From positions 186,001 to 250,000 of the forward strand of contig NZ_JAWXVZ010000005.1 in assembly GCF_033843645.1 (NCBI RefSeq): a stretch of DNA of 64,000 nucleotides, given 5' to 3'. This DNA is from Pseudovibrio zosterae (GTDB lineage: Bacteria > Pseudomonadota > Alphaproteobacteria > Rhizobiales > Stappiaceae). A program made the position numbers and the translations under genes. The notes below the pieces were generated by a model. That model ran no database searches. It saw only the letters and a program-made list of their open reading frames with translations, and was not told the DNA's origin. Below are positions 1 to 8,642 of this stretch, in pieces (the stretch's first letter is position 1; every line of letters begins with the position of its first letter).

Positions 1-635
1 ATGGCCTTGATGGCCGCGTTGCGCGCATGGTGAAGGGCACGTCCCGGTTCGGGGCGGAGCTGGATTCACTGTCGGACTTTGTGAACTTCGGCGTGGCACC
101 TGCCATCATCCTTTATGCCTGGATGCTGGATGAGGCCAGATCGCTTGGCTGGATCGCGGCCATGATCTACGCCATATGCTGCGCGCTGCGTTTGGCACGC
201 TTCAATGTGGCGCTGGATGAGGAAAAGCCCAAATGGGCCGGAAAGTTCTTCACCGGCGTGCCGTCACCTGCCGGAGCCATCATCGTGCTTTTGCCGCTCT
301 ATATCGAGCGCCTTGGCATGCCGCACTATGAGGAACTGGCAACGCCGGTCGGTCTCTATGCGCTGCTCATCGGCTTTTTGATGGTGAGCCAGCTGCCATC
401 GTTTTCCGGCAAGCAGTTTGGCACCCGTGTACGGCGCGAATGGGTGTTACCGCTGTTCGTGGTGTTCGTTGCGCTTGTCGCGCTGCTGTTGAGCTTCCCG
501 TTCGAAACAATGACGGTGGTCACCCTGGGCTATCTGGCATCCATTCCATTTGCCTTCCGGTCCTTCCGAAAGCACATGCGAGAAGATGCAGAGGCCGCCG
601 CAGCCGCTCTTCAGGACACCGAAGACAAGGCCTGA
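1..635 (+). CDS. pssA: CDP-diacylglycerol--serine O-phosphatidyltransferase, 5'-truncated by window edge
   Basis: The reading frame is already open at position 3, so the gene enters from outside the window; an internal ATG at 27 is not the true start. The first visible residues give the complete CDP-alcohol phosphotransferase signature D-G-x2-A-R-x8-G-x3-D-x3-D (positions 6-74), whose aspartates bind the metal and the CDP-lipid. Several hydrophobic segments follow, ending in a charged, alanine-rich tail. The family makes phosphatidylserine from CDP-diacylglycerol and serine in the inner membrane, the first step towards phosphatidylethanolamine. Serine as the acceptor is inferred from overall similarity; a related CDP-alcohol transferase is the alternative. 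The gene ends just before a hairpin shared with the convergent efflux operon. Confidence 0.88.
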   Translation, partial: GLDGRVARMVKGTSRFGAELDSLSDFVNFGVAPAIILYAWMLDEARSLGWIAAMIYAICCALRLARFNVALDEEKPKWAGKFFTGVPSPAGAIIVLLPLYIERLGMPHYEELATPVGLYALLIGFLMVSQLPSFSGKQFGTRVRREWVLPLFVVFVALVALLLSFPFETMTVVTLGYLASIPFAFRSFRKHMREDAEAAAAALQDTEDKA

Positions 636-700
636 GGGTCACATCTTCAAAGGCGTCTAGCTTGAGCTAGAGAGTTTTGTCTTGTTCGCAAGACCCAATA

Positions 701-730
701 AAAATGCCGGGGCAGTGCCCCGGCATTTTT
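701..730. terminator. Bidirectional rho-independent terminator between pssA and the RND pump gene
   Basis: Arms 701-714 and 716-729 are perfectly complementary (14 bp; in practice a short loop around CAGTG). The stem is GC-rich with an A-run on the left and a T-run on the right, so it can terminate both convergent genes. Confidence 0.85.
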
Positions 731-761
731 GTTTGATAGACGCGCTGACGCCGTTCGCAGA

Positions 762-3700
762 TTATTCCGCTGCGATCTGAACGTCATCAACCTTGGTCTT
801 GCCACTCATTGCCAGACCTGCTGTTGTAGCCTCCATGCCGTCTGTCGCATCCGGTGCGCTGCTGCTCCGTTTGCTGGTAAGACTGGAGATGAAATTCCAC
901 CACACGTTTGGCAGAGCCAGCATGACCGGGATCATGATGAGGGTGAGCAGGGTGGAGAACCCCAGACCTGCAATGATCGCCGTTGAAAGCTGCACCCACC
1001 ACACCGCTGTTGTGCCGCCATAAGTGGTCACCTGACTGAAGAAGTCGAAGTTCAACTGCGTCGCCATCGGGATCAGACCGGCGATGGTGGTGATCGTTGT
1101 CAGCAACACGGGGCGCAAGCGCTGGGCAGAGGTCTGCAGGATCGCATCCATCGGCTCAACGCCATCCGAGCGCAGGCGGTTATAGGTATCGATGAGAACA
1201 ATGGCGTTGTTCACCACGATACCGGCCAGCGCCACGACGCCCGTACCCGTCATGATGATCGAGAACTTTTGCCCGGTTACCAGCATGCCAAGCAGCACGC
1301 CAAAGACGGACAAAACCACCGTGGAGAGCGTGAGAACACTCTGGTAGAAGCTGTTGTACTGAGTGACCAGAATGATGAACATCAGGAACAGCGAGCCGAT
1401 CATGGCTTGCATGAGGAAGGCACCGGATTCTTTCTGCTCCTCATCTGCACCACGGAACTTCAGGAAGACCCCCTCTGGGAAGGATTGGCTGTCGAGCCAG
1501 GCCTGAAGCTCCTTCACCTTGTCATCCACGAGGAAGCCAGCAGCCTGATCAACCGAGGCCTTCACGTCCATCGCATAAAGGCCATCACGTCGGGTGATGG
1601 TGGACACTTTCTGCTGCGGTGTACGGTCCACGAAGTTGGCCAGAGGTACAATGCCCAAGTCGGTTTGTAAGCGGAGGGCGTCAAACCGGTCCAACGTCCG
1701 CTCTTCTTCAGGAAGGCGCACACGGATATCAACTTCATCCTCCGCGTCAGACGGGCGGTACTTGCCGATGAGAACGCCGTTCGTCACAAGCTGTACCATG
1801 GCCCCAACCGCCGAGATGTCAGCGCGGTAGCGGGCGGCTTGTTCGCGGTCGATATCAAGCGACCATTCAATGCCGGGCAGGGGACGACCATCCTCTTGAT
1901 CGAGCAGGCCTTCCATCTGGTCTACGTGGTTGCGAATGCGCCCAACTGCGGCAACGACTGCGTCATAGTCGTTGGACGTGACCTGCAGCCGAATATCCTT
2001 GCCTGTTGGTGGGCCACCCTCTTGAGCGCGGGTTTCAACCCGGATGCCTGCCAGCGAGGAGGTCTGTTTGCGAATGTCCTCAAAGATCTCAACGCTTGTG
2101 CGGCGACAACAGAAGTCGGTGAACTCCAAGTCCAGACGGCCAATCAGGTCGACAGGGATGTCGCTGCCGCCCACGCTGCCACTGCCACCGCTCGGAAACG
2201 CGGTTGCCACCGCATTCTCAATGCCCGGAATGGCAAGGACGATGTCGTTTACATCTCGAACCAGATCAAGCGACTCCATGGCCGACATGTTGCCTCGGCC
2301 CGAGACAAACACAGTGGCGCGTTCTGCTTCTTCATCAACAAAGAACTGAACGCCTGTGCTGTTGGCCATGAAGCTGAACAGAATCCCGGCGCACAGCCCG
2401 ACCATGGCAATGATGGTGAGCGTGGAGCCAACCACGTTCCCCGCCAGAAGCTTAAGGGTGCGCACATAGATGCCCGTGAAGCCCTTGACCTGCTTCGGGT
2501 CGAAACTGCCTTCACCTGAGAAAGCGCGCGCTGCCTCCAACTCTTCAATGCGGCGTTTTTCAGTCCGGCTGCGGGAGATGTCCGCAAGCCTTCGCATGAC
2601 GCGGAAGACGGGCAGGGCCAAAACAAGAGCAGCACCAATGCCCGCGACAAGCGCGAGGGAACCAAGCGTTGCTGTCAGTACCGGCAAAGTGGAAACCACC
2701 AGGCCAACGGCCGCCAACACCATGGGGGTCATGACCCATTCCGCATGACGACCAAGGAAAGCCGAGACACCTGCGATCACACCCCCCGTCACCGGCAGGA
2801 ACACCATTGCGGTCAGCAGGGACGCAGACAGAACGATGATCACCATGATCGGCAAGTAGCTCATGAACTCACCGGAAACCCCCGGCCACAGCAGCATGGG
2901 CAAGAAGGCGGCCAACGTGGTGGCGGTGGACGAAACAATGGGCCAGAACATCAGCTTGGAGGCGCGAATGTAGGCCTGCTTTGGCGGCATGCCTTCGGCG
3001 GTCTTTCGATCCGCATACTCCACCATCACGATGGCACCATCCACCAGCATCCCAACGGTGAGCACAAGGCCGAACATGACCATGGTGTTCACTGTCATGC
3101 CGAGCGAAGACAGGATCAAGAAGCCGGTCATGAAGGACGTTGGAATGGACAGGCCAACTAGCAGAGCGGATTTCAGACCCAGCGCGGCCACCACAATCAC
3201 CATGACCAGCATGACAGCGGTCATGATGGAGGACTGCAACGAGCCGAGGATCTGATAGATGTTGTCGGATTCGTCCAACATCAGGTTGACCTTGACAGAC
3301 TCCGGCAGGTCCTTGGTCGCGGCCTGAACCGCCGCGGTTACGGCTGCGTTGTTTTCGATGATGTTCTCACCGATCCGTTTGACCACCTCCAGGGTGATTG
3401 CGCGCTCACCGTTTACCAGCGTGAACTCCGAAGCGTCCTTGAAGGTGCGCTTGATGGTGGCAATGTCGCCAAGTGTGACGACGCTTTCACCAGATTGCTT
3501 GAGCGGGAGGGAGAATACATCTTCCGATGTTTCCACCAGCCCGGGCACCTTGATGTTGAACCGGCCTGAACCCCCATCAATGAACCCTGCGGGAATGAGC
3601 TGGTTGTTCTGGGTCAAGGCGCGGATCAACTCGGACTGAGAAACCTCATAGGCTTCCATCTTGAGTGTATCGATGACCACTTCGAGGAGTTCCTCGCGGT

Positions 3701-4232
3701 GGCCTTTCATGTTGGCTTCCTTGACCGTCGGAATGGCTTCGATCACATCCTGAAGGCGGCGCGCCGTGCGAAACAGGGCGCGCTCGGGCACATCTCCGGA
3801 AAGGGTCACGTAGAGGACTGGCTGGAGCGCCATGTTCTGCGGGAAGATCGTCGGTTCATCCGCGTCTTCTGGGATGTTGGCCTTGGCCTGATCCACCTTG
3901 TCGCGAATGTCCGCCAGCGCCTTGTCCTTGTCAAAGCTGATGTCGAACTCAAGAAGCACACCCACATGGCCCTCACTGGCAATGGTGGTGATCTCTTTCA
4001 AGCCCTCAAGGCCGCGCAGTTCCGTCTCCATGGGCTTCACGATGAGCCGGTTCGCATCCTCTGGAGAAATGCCCTGCTGACCGATGGATACATAGAAGAA
4101 CGGCACGTCGATATCAGGCGCGGCCTCTTTGGGCACGTTGATATAAGACATGATGCCAGCCACAACCATGACCACCATGAGGGTGAGCACGGTTCGAGGC
4201 CGGTTCAAGATGGCTTCAAGCATGGAAGTCAT
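762..4232 (-). CDS. RND-family efflux transporter permease, atypical long form (1156 aa)
   Basis: Inner-membrane proton-driven exporter of the AcrB/HAE superfamily. The N-terminal helix, two large periplasmic loops (about residues 35-335 and 625-960) and the two helix bundles are recognisable. It is about 100 residues longer than a usual RND pump: an extra hydrophobic stretch at about 501-545 looks like two added helices between helix 6 and the second half. Helix 4 reads GMLVDGAIVMVE with one aspartate (D398) followed by Gly where AcrB has a second Asp, and the helix-10 region has N-N (about 1008-1009) where AcrB has Lys. The ATG shares one base with the adaptor stop (TGATG) and has a GGAGG ribosome site within the adaptor end. 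No outer-membrane channel gene is nearby. Substrate unknown. Confidence 0.9.
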   Translation of the reverse strand: MTSMLEAILNRPRTVLTLMVVMVVAGIMSYINVPKEAAPDIDVPFFYVSIGQQGISPEDANRLIVKPMETELRGLEGLKEITTIASEGHVGVLLEFDISFDKDKALADIRDKVDQAKANIPEDADEPTIFPQNMALQPVLYVTLSGDVPERALFRTARRLQDVIEAIPTVKEANMKGHREELLEVVIDTLKMEAYEVSQSELIRALTQNNQLIPAGFIDGGSGRFNIKVPGLVETSEDVFSLPLKQSGESVVTLGDIATIKRTFKDASEFTLVNGERAITLEVVKRIGENIIENNAAVTAAVQAATKDLPESVKVNLMLDESDNIYQILGSLQSSIMTAVMLVMVIVVAALGLKSALLVGLSIPTSFMTGFLILSSLGMTVNTMVMFGLVLTVGMLVDGAIVMVEYADRKTAEGMPPKQAYIRASKLMFWPIVSSTATTLAAFLPMLLWPGVSGEFMSYLPIMVIIVLSASLLTAMVFLPVTGGVIAGVSAFLGRHAEWVMTPMVLAAVGLVVSTLPVLTATLGSLALVAGIGAALVLALPVFRVMRRLADISRSRTEKRRIEELEAARAFSGEGSFDPKQVKGFTGIYVRTLKLLAGNVVGSTLTIIAMVGLCAGILFSFMANSTGVQFFVDEEAERATVFVSGRGNMSAMESLDLVRDVNDIVLAIPGIENAVATAFPSGGSGSVGGSDIPVDLIGRLDLEFTDFCCRRTSVEIFEDIRKQTSSLAGIRVETRAQEGGPPTGKDIRLQVTSNDYDAVVAAVGRIRNHVDQMEGLLDQEDGRPLPGIEWSLDIDREQAARYRADISAVGAMVQLVTNGVLIGKYRPSDAEDEVDIRVRLPEEERTLDRFDALRLQTDLGIVPLANFVDRTPQQKVSTITRRDGLYAMDVKASVDQAAGFLVDDKVKELQAWLDSQSFPEGVFLKFRGADEEQKESGAFLMQAMIGSLFLMFIILVTQYNSFYQSVLTLSTVVLSVFGVLLGMLVTGQKFSIIMTGTGVVALAGIVVNNAIVLIDTYNRLRSDGVEPMDAILQTSAQRLRPVLLTTITTIAGLIPMATQLNFDFFSQVTTYGGTTAVWWVQLSTAIIAGLGFSTLLTLIMIPVMLALPNVWWNFISSLTSKRSSSAPDATDGMEATTAGLAMSGKTKVDDVQIAAE

Positions 4233-5332
4233 CAGTTTACCTCCAAGCTTTCAAATACAGGGTCTACCTGTTTGCCTGCGCTCACGTAATCCTGCCCCAC
4301 AACGATGATGGTCGCCGTGTCGGGAAGGCCGGTGAGCCACACGCCGTCGCGATCACCGCCGATGACTTCCACAGGGTAGAACACGACGCGGTTGTTCTCA
4401 TCCACGCCCCGCAGGCCAACAATGCCGCTGTCGTTCAATGTCAGATAGGCCGGGCTCATGAAATGCGCCTTCTGCGCCGCCAGCTTGAGGCGGGTGAGGG
4501 CGGTGACGCCATCCAGAACCTTGGCATCCTCATTGGGGATCAGAACTTCAACACGGAATGTCCGGGTGTCAGGGTCGGCGGAAGGCGCAATGTAGCGAAC
4601 GGTGCCTCTGACACTCTGCCCCGTAACCAGTTTCACCTCAGCGGGCTGACCGATGTAGACCTTGCCAATGTTGGTTTCGGAGATGGTGCCGATTGCAAGC
4701 ATCGGATTGGGGTCGACAACCGTCGCGCAGGTCTGTCCCGCAGACAGGATCGTTCCCATTTCAACCATGGGGCTTTCGACCACGCCTTCAACCGGAGAAC
4801 GGATCTCGGTTCGCTCCAGTTCGATCTCGGCCTCGCGCAATTCGGCCTGAGCCGCATCACGGGCAGCCTTCAGAGCTGCGACGCGATTGTTGGCGGCAAA
4901 GCCCTTGCCTGAAAGCTGATCGGCGGCTTCAAAATCCAGCTGCGCTTGAGCCAGCAACGCGTTCGCCTGCAGAACGCGGGCCTCGCGTGCTCCACGGTCC
5001 AGAACGCACAAAAGATCACCCGGTTTGACCTGCTGACCTTCTTTCACCGGACGCTTTGCGACACGCGCCGTGGTTTCAGCCCGAACCTCAACCTTGGCGT
5101 CTGCCTCGGTGCGTCCGCGCAGCTCAAGATAGGCCTCACGCATCTGGCTGTGAAACTTGGCAACACGAACGGAAAACGTTTCCTCGTTTTCGGCAGAAAT
5201 ACGGGTTGCAGGAGGTGGGACAGATTGATCGTTCTCGCCTTGCCCGCCGATAACCACGGAGCCCGAACTCATCCAGAGGGCGATCCCTCCAGCGATCCCT
5301 GCGGCCAAAATATATGAAAAACGGATAGCCAT
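4232..5332 (-). CDS. RND efflux periplasmic adaptor (membrane fusion protein), 366 aa
   Basis: Adaptor bridging the inner-membrane pump to an outer-membrane channel. It has one N-terminal hydrophobic segment (about residues 7-22), then lipoyl/barrel-sandwich halves around a coiled-coil hairpin rich in Ala, Glu and Gln (about 105-175), followed by a beta-barrel region. The phrase RSPVEGVVESP is the typical second lipoyl half. It is second in the minus-strand operon padR-adaptor-pump, starting 17 bases after padR ends and overlapping the pump start by one base. This is HlyD/AcrA-type; no lipobox cysteine is evident, so it is probably anchored by its N-terminal helix. Confidence 0.9.
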   Translation of the reverse strand: MAIRFSYILAAGIAGGIALWMSSGSVVIGGQGENDQSVPPPATRISAENEETFSVRVAKFHSQMREAYLELRGRTEADAKVEVRAETTARVAKRPVKEGQQVKPGDLLCVLDRGAREARVLQANALLAQAQLDFEAADQLSGKGFAANNRVAALKAARDAAQAELREAEIELERTEIRSPVEGVVESPMVEMGTILSAGQTCATVVDPNPMLAIGTISETNIGKVYIGQPAEVKLVTGQSVRGTVRYIAPSADPDTRTFRVEVLIPNEDAKVLDGVTALTRLKLAAQKAHFMSPAYLTLNDSGIVGLRGVDENNRVVFYPVEVIGGDRDGVWLTGLPDTATIIVVGQDYVSAGKQVDPVFESLEVN

Positions 5333-5349
5333 GACTTTGTCTTTTCGAG

Positions 5350-5901
5350 TTACTCGGCAGCCTGCGCGGGCGTTTGGGAGGACGCTTGAGGCAGGGCTTC
5401 CAATTCGGAGCGATTGTCTTCGATGTACTTCAGGCCGGCAGTGAGCGTTGCAATGCCCATACGCAACGTCCAGCAGCCAGCAGGATGGGTGCAGACTTCC
5501 AGTTCGGCCTCTAGGGCGGAAATTCTATTTTGGAGTTCTTCGATGCGCATATCTATGCGCCCGGAAAGGAACTCGGGAGAAAGGTGCGCCGCGTGCAGAG
5601 CGGTAAACAAGAATGGGGAGCGATACGTGTCGTCATAGGGAGGTTGCTGCAGCTCCTCACAGAACGCAAGCCGCCCCTTGTCAGTGATGGTGTAGACTTT
5701 TCGTGAAGGCTTGCCGGGAGCAGTTTCTTCCCGAGAAGTGACAAGACCCTCGGCTTCAAGCTTGTTCAAGCACGGATAAATCGAACCATAACTGGCATCA
5801 GTGAAGTAGCGATGCAGGCCGTCCTTGGAGCGTTTGCGAAGATCGTAACCTGTCGTTTCACCCTTCATCAGGATAGAGAGGCAGAATTTCCGTGTACTCA
5901 T
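5350..5901 (-). CDS. PadR-family transcriptional regulator
   Basis: 183 residues. The N-terminal winged helix (about residues 5-80) has the PadR pattern: GYDLRKR near the start, a segment reading YGSIYPCLNKLEAEGLV, and then a basic wing with YTITDKG. The C-terminal half is helical and acidic, matching the PadR dimerisation region. It is the first gene of the operon with the adaptor and RND pump, so it most likely represses its own operon until a ligand binds; this is inference from position and family. The upstream region carries an array of TATCG/CGATA half-sites that is the obvious candidate operator. The start has only a modest AGGA motif about 10 bases upstream. Confidence 0.88.
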   Translation of the reverse strand: MSTRKFCLSILMKGETTGYDLRKRSKDGLHRYFTDASYGSIYPCLNKLEAEGLVTSREETAPGKPSRKVYTITDKGRLAFCEELQQPPYDDTYRSPFLFTALHAAHLSPEFLSGRIDMRIEELQNRISALEAELEVCTHPAGCWTLRMGIATLTAGLKYIEDNRSELEALPQASSQTPAQAAE

Positions 5902-5968
5902 AAAGAAACGATCCTGTTGATGATCATGCTGGGTGGTTAGCCGCGATTAAACTCAAAACGAGTATATG

Positions 5969-6009
5969 TATCGGTTCGATATATCGCTTGTATACGTATC
6001 GAACCGATA
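5969..6009. promoter_or_regulatory. Candidate PadR operator: two TATCG-N3-CGATA palindromes
   Basis: Box 1 (5969-5981) and box 2 (5997-6009) are each TATCG-N3-CGATA and are exact reverse complements of each other (GTT versus AAC spacers), with centres 28 bp apart. An extra TATCG at 5982-5986 makes a second palindrome, CGATATATCG, at 5977-5986. The cluster lies 68-108 bases upstream of the padR ATG in a local AT-rich stretch, as expected for an autorepressed promoter. Assignment to PadR is inferred from adjacency. Confidence 0.65.
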
Positions 6010-6093
6010 TAAGTCAAACGTTGAGTGACGCAACCGTCATTTACCCTACGCGCGGGCTACAGGGATCGGATCATGGAGCGGATTGCTGATCTT

Positions 6094-6390
6094 TTAGTCA
6101 GCTTTGGGATGGATAACGCTGATACGCTCCTGGAGCGTTGATTCAGGAAACCATTGGCGCAGCAGGCTTAACGCCTGCGAACTGGTGTCGGGTCTGTGCG
6201 CGGCAATAAGCCGTTTCATGGCTGCAAGTCGCTCCTCAAGCTGACATTCATATGCCATGAGTTCTGAGTAGCGCCCGGACCGGTGCGATGAGGAGGGGCG
6301 AAGAGACGTTGTGCGAGACCGCGACACGGCAGGAAGATCAGCGAGAGAGGCTTCAGGCGAGGGCTCCGGGAAATCCTTGGCGAGTGTCAT
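6094..6390 (-). CDS. Hypothetical protein, 98 aa
   Basis: Not recognised. The start at 6390 is chosen because GAGGA lies 8 bases upstream; a longer frame back to 6528 crosses the likely promoter region and lacks such a site. The N-terminal 45 residues are Ser/Pro/Arg-rich and probably disordered. The C-terminal half (about 46-98) looks helical, with the sequence ELMAYECQLEERLAAMKRLI. No signal peptide or membrane segment. It is divergent from puuE and follows padR's promoter region on the same strand as padR. It could be a small regulatory or interaction protein, but nothing in the sequence decides this. Confidence 0.55.
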   Translation of the reverse strand: MTLAKDFPEPSPEASLADLPAVSRSRTTSLRPSSSHRSGRYSELMAYECQLEERLAAMKRLIAAHRPDTSSQALSLLRQWFPESTLQERISVIHPKAD

Positions 6391-6592
6391 CAGGTAGGTC
6401 CTCTTGATATAACGCACGTGACGTAACGTAATATGAGAGGCTAAATGTAAATTGTGTCTGAGCGTTGACACTAAATTTGGAACGAGTTGGATTACAGGCT
6501 TGATGCCGCTTTGGGGATGTGCTGGCATTGCAACTAAAAAGCAAGCAATCCCATTGGTTTAAGTAGCGTTTTGCAGGCGAGGCACCATAGAT

Positions 6593-7498
6593 ATGAATTA
6601 CCCTAGAGATTTAGTGGGTTATGGAAGGCAGACACCGGACCCCAAGTGGCCGAAGGGGGCCAAGGTCGCCCTCCAGTTCGTGATCAACTACGAAGAGGGC
6701 GGGGAAAACAACATCCTCCATGGCGATCCGGCCTCAGAGGCGTTCCTCTCAGAGATTATTGGCGCCGAACCCCTGGTGAACCAACGCCATCCGAACATGG
6801 AAACCATTTATGAGTATGGGGCCCGGGCAGGCTTCTGGCGGCTGTGGCGCGCATTCACCTCCCGCAACATGCCGGTAACGGTTTTCGGTGTGGCGACAGC
6901 CTTGCAGCGCAATCCGGAAGCCGTGGCTGCCATGAAGGAAGCCGACTGGGAAATCGCTTCTCACGGCCTCAAGTGGATAGAATACCGAGACTTTTCCAAG
7001 CAGGAAGAACGCTTCCACATGGAGGAAGCCATTCGCATTCATACAGAGGTGACAGGGGAGCGGCCCCTTGGCTGGTACACCGGCCGATGTTCCGAGCGCA
7101 CGCGGGATATCGTCATGGAGACCGGCGGTTTTTTGTATGATGCAGACAGCTATGCCGACGACTTGCCCTACTGGACCGAAGGCGAAAACGGTCCGCACTT
7201 GATTGTGCCTTATACGCTAGACAACAATGATATGCGCTTTGCAACCTCGCAAGGTTTCAACTCGGGAGATCAGTTCTTCGCGTACTTGAGGGACAGCTTT
7301 GACACGCTCTACGAGGAAGGGCAGCAGGGCGCGCCCAAGATGCTCTCAGTTGGTTTGCATTGCCGTCTCGTGGGACGCCCCGGACGTATGGCAGCGCTGA
7401 ACCGCTTCTTGGATTATGTTGCAGCGAAAAGCGATGTGTGGGTGGCCCGGCGCGTTGACATTGCGCGCCATTGGCATGAGCACCACAAGCCGGGCTGA
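6593..7498 (+). CDS. puuE: Allantoinase PuuE (polysaccharide-deacetylase fold)
   Basis: 301 residues, full length. The protein has the PuuE-type deacetylase-fold signatures: NYEEGGENN near residue 25, ASHGLKWIEY near 125, GWYTGRCSERTRD near 160, YDADSYADDLPYW near 185 and a YTLDNNDMRF segment near 205. This family hydrolyses (S)-allantoin to allantoate in urate breakdown and differs from classical zinc amidohydrolase allantoinases. Other urate-pathway genes are not in the window, so the gene stands alone here. A related polysaccharide deacetylase is the alternative, but the motif set favours PuuE. Cytoplasmic: no signal peptide. Confidence 0.88.
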   Translation: MNYPRDLVGYGRQTPDPKWPKGAKVALQFVINYEEGGENNILHGDPASEAFLSEIIGAEPLVNQRHPNMETIYEYGARAGFWRLWRAFTSRNMPVTVFGVATALQRNPEAVAAMKEADWEIASHGLKWIEYRDFSKQEERFHMEEAIRIHTEVTGERPLGWYTGRCSERTRDIVMETGGFLYDADSYADDLPYWTEGENGPHLIVPYTLDNNDMRFATSQGFNSGDQFFAYLRDSFDTLYEEGQQGAPKMLSVGLHCRLVGRPGRMAALNRFLDYVAAKSDVWVARRVDIARHWHEHHKPG

Positions 7499-7820
7499 GC
7501 GGCCAGATTTCGCTTCTCCCCCTTAAAAGTTGAAGAGCAAGCCGCTACACAATTTCGTGAGCGGTTTGTTTGTTTAAAACACACAAATCCACCAGAGGCC
7601 CCTGTGGTATCAGGTTCTGTTTGCCTTATTTCGACATAATCAAATGGTCTAAGCGCCTCTGTGAGTATTGGGGTCCCGCGCTGTTACACCTGGTTTAATG
7701 TCCATTAAGCATAAGTGGGGCAAATTTGATGATAAATTTTTGGGCTTCCTGCAGAAGTTCGTTAGGGTAGGCGTGCAAGATCTGCCCTAAGCCCATGTTA
7801 GATTAAAAGGAAAAAGTGCG
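7499..7820 (+). terminator. Intergenic region with a weak terminator hairpin after puuE
   Basis: Arms at 7539-7546 and 7560-7567 (CCGCT core, with a G-T wobble) are followed by a T-rich stretch to about 7575, a plausible terminator. The remaining 245 bases to the L,D-transpeptidase start are AT-rich, consistent with a promoter, but no convincing consensus or gene is seen. Confidence 0.45.
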
Positions 7821-8537
7821 GTGAAGGCACAAGAACTAATAGGAATGAAAAACGAGTTGGCCTCATCGAAGCTGACCCGCCGCAGCTTCCTCGTTGGATC
7901 ATCGGCCCTCTTGTTGGCAGGGTGCCAGACAACCTCCAGCCCGCGGCCGCGTGCAACTTTGGATTTGCGCGCTGATCCTTATTACGTCGCCATGTACGGC
8001 CCCATTCCGGATGAAAAATTCCCAATCCCCGCTGTCGATCTGAAACAGGTTTCGGATTCTCGTTTCTTGCGTCAGGTGGTGCCATACACTGGTCCTGAGC
8101 GTGCAGGCACGCTGGTGGTCGATCCGGGCGAACGGTTCCTTTATTTGGTGCGGGCTGACGGCACTGCCATGCGCTATGGCGTTGGCGTCGGTCGTGCAGG
8201 GTTCGAGTGGTCTGGTGATGCCAGAGTGCAGTACAAGCGCCAGTGGCCACGTTGGACACCGCCGTCGGACATGATTGCGCGCCAGCCAGAGCTGGAAAAA
8301 TACCGGAATGGCATGGAGCCGGGGCTTGGCAATCCGCTGGGCGCAAGGGCCCTCTATCTGTTCGACAACGGTGTTGATACGCTTTACCGCATTCATGGCA
8401 CCAACGAAGACTGGTCTATCGGACAGAATGTATCGAGCGGCTGTATTCGCTTGTTCAATCAGGACATAATCGACCTTTACAATCGTGTGCCAGATGGCAG
8501 CCCCGTTGTGGTGCGCCAGTCAGTGGCAGCCGTGTAA
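7821..8537 (+). CDS. L,D-transpeptidase (YkuD domain), Tat-like signal and lipobox
   Basis: 238 residues. The YkuD active site is complete: H192-G, then S-S-G-C208-I-R210, the HG-x(n)-S-G-C-I-R pattern in which Cys208 is the acyl-enzyme nucleophile. The enzyme forms 3-3 peptidoglycan cross-links or attaches proteins to peptidoglycan. The N-terminus has twin arginines (R20-R21) with SFLVG, then a hydrophobic run ending in lipobox LLAGC (Cys35), so both Tat export and lipid anchoring are possible. The GTG start at 7821 is preferred because AAGG lies about 10 bases upstream; an ATG at 7845 has its AGGA too close. Monocistronic, with a terminator downstream. Confidence 0.9.
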   Translation: MKAQELIGMKNELASSKLTRRSFLVGSSALLLAGCQTTSSPRPRATLDLRADPYYVAMYGPIPDEKFPIPAVDLKQVSDSRFLRQVVPYTGPERAGTLVVDPGERFLYLVRADGTAMRYGVGVGRAGFEWSGDARVQYKRQWPRWTPPSDMIARQPELEKYRNGMEPGLGNPLGARALYLFDNGVDTLYRIHGTNEDWSIGQNVSSGCIRLFNQDIIDLYNRVPDGSPVVVRQSVAAV

Positions 8538-8563
8538 AAGCTGCAAACCCAAGTTTTTTCAAG

Positions 8564-8590
8564 CGGCTGTCTTCGGGCAGCCGTTTTTGT
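8564..8590 (+). terminator. Rho-independent terminator after the L,D-transpeptidase
   Basis: CGGCTG (8564-8569) pairs with CAGCCG (8578-8583) across a TTCGG-containing loop and is followed by a T-run. Confidence 0.75.
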
Positions 8591-8622
8591 TTGTATCCAA
8601 ACGCCGTGGTTCGACCTGCTAT

Positions 8623-8642
8623 AAGTGTATCAAAGTGTATCA
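8623..8642 (+). promoter_or_regulatory. Perfect tandem 10-bp repeat upstream of the second RND operon
   Basis: AAGTGTATCA occurs twice head to tail (8623-8632 and 8633-8642). The 10-bp period places both copies on nearly the same face of the helix, as in direct-repeat operators or activator sites. It lies about 195 bases before the adaptor ATG in a 300-base stretch without a convincing gene. Binding protein unknown. Confidence 0.4.

Noticed and set aside
1839..2519. 226-codon plus-strand ORF inside the first RND pump gene
   Set aside because: Antisense shadow of a conserved pump frame; no ribosome site or domain.
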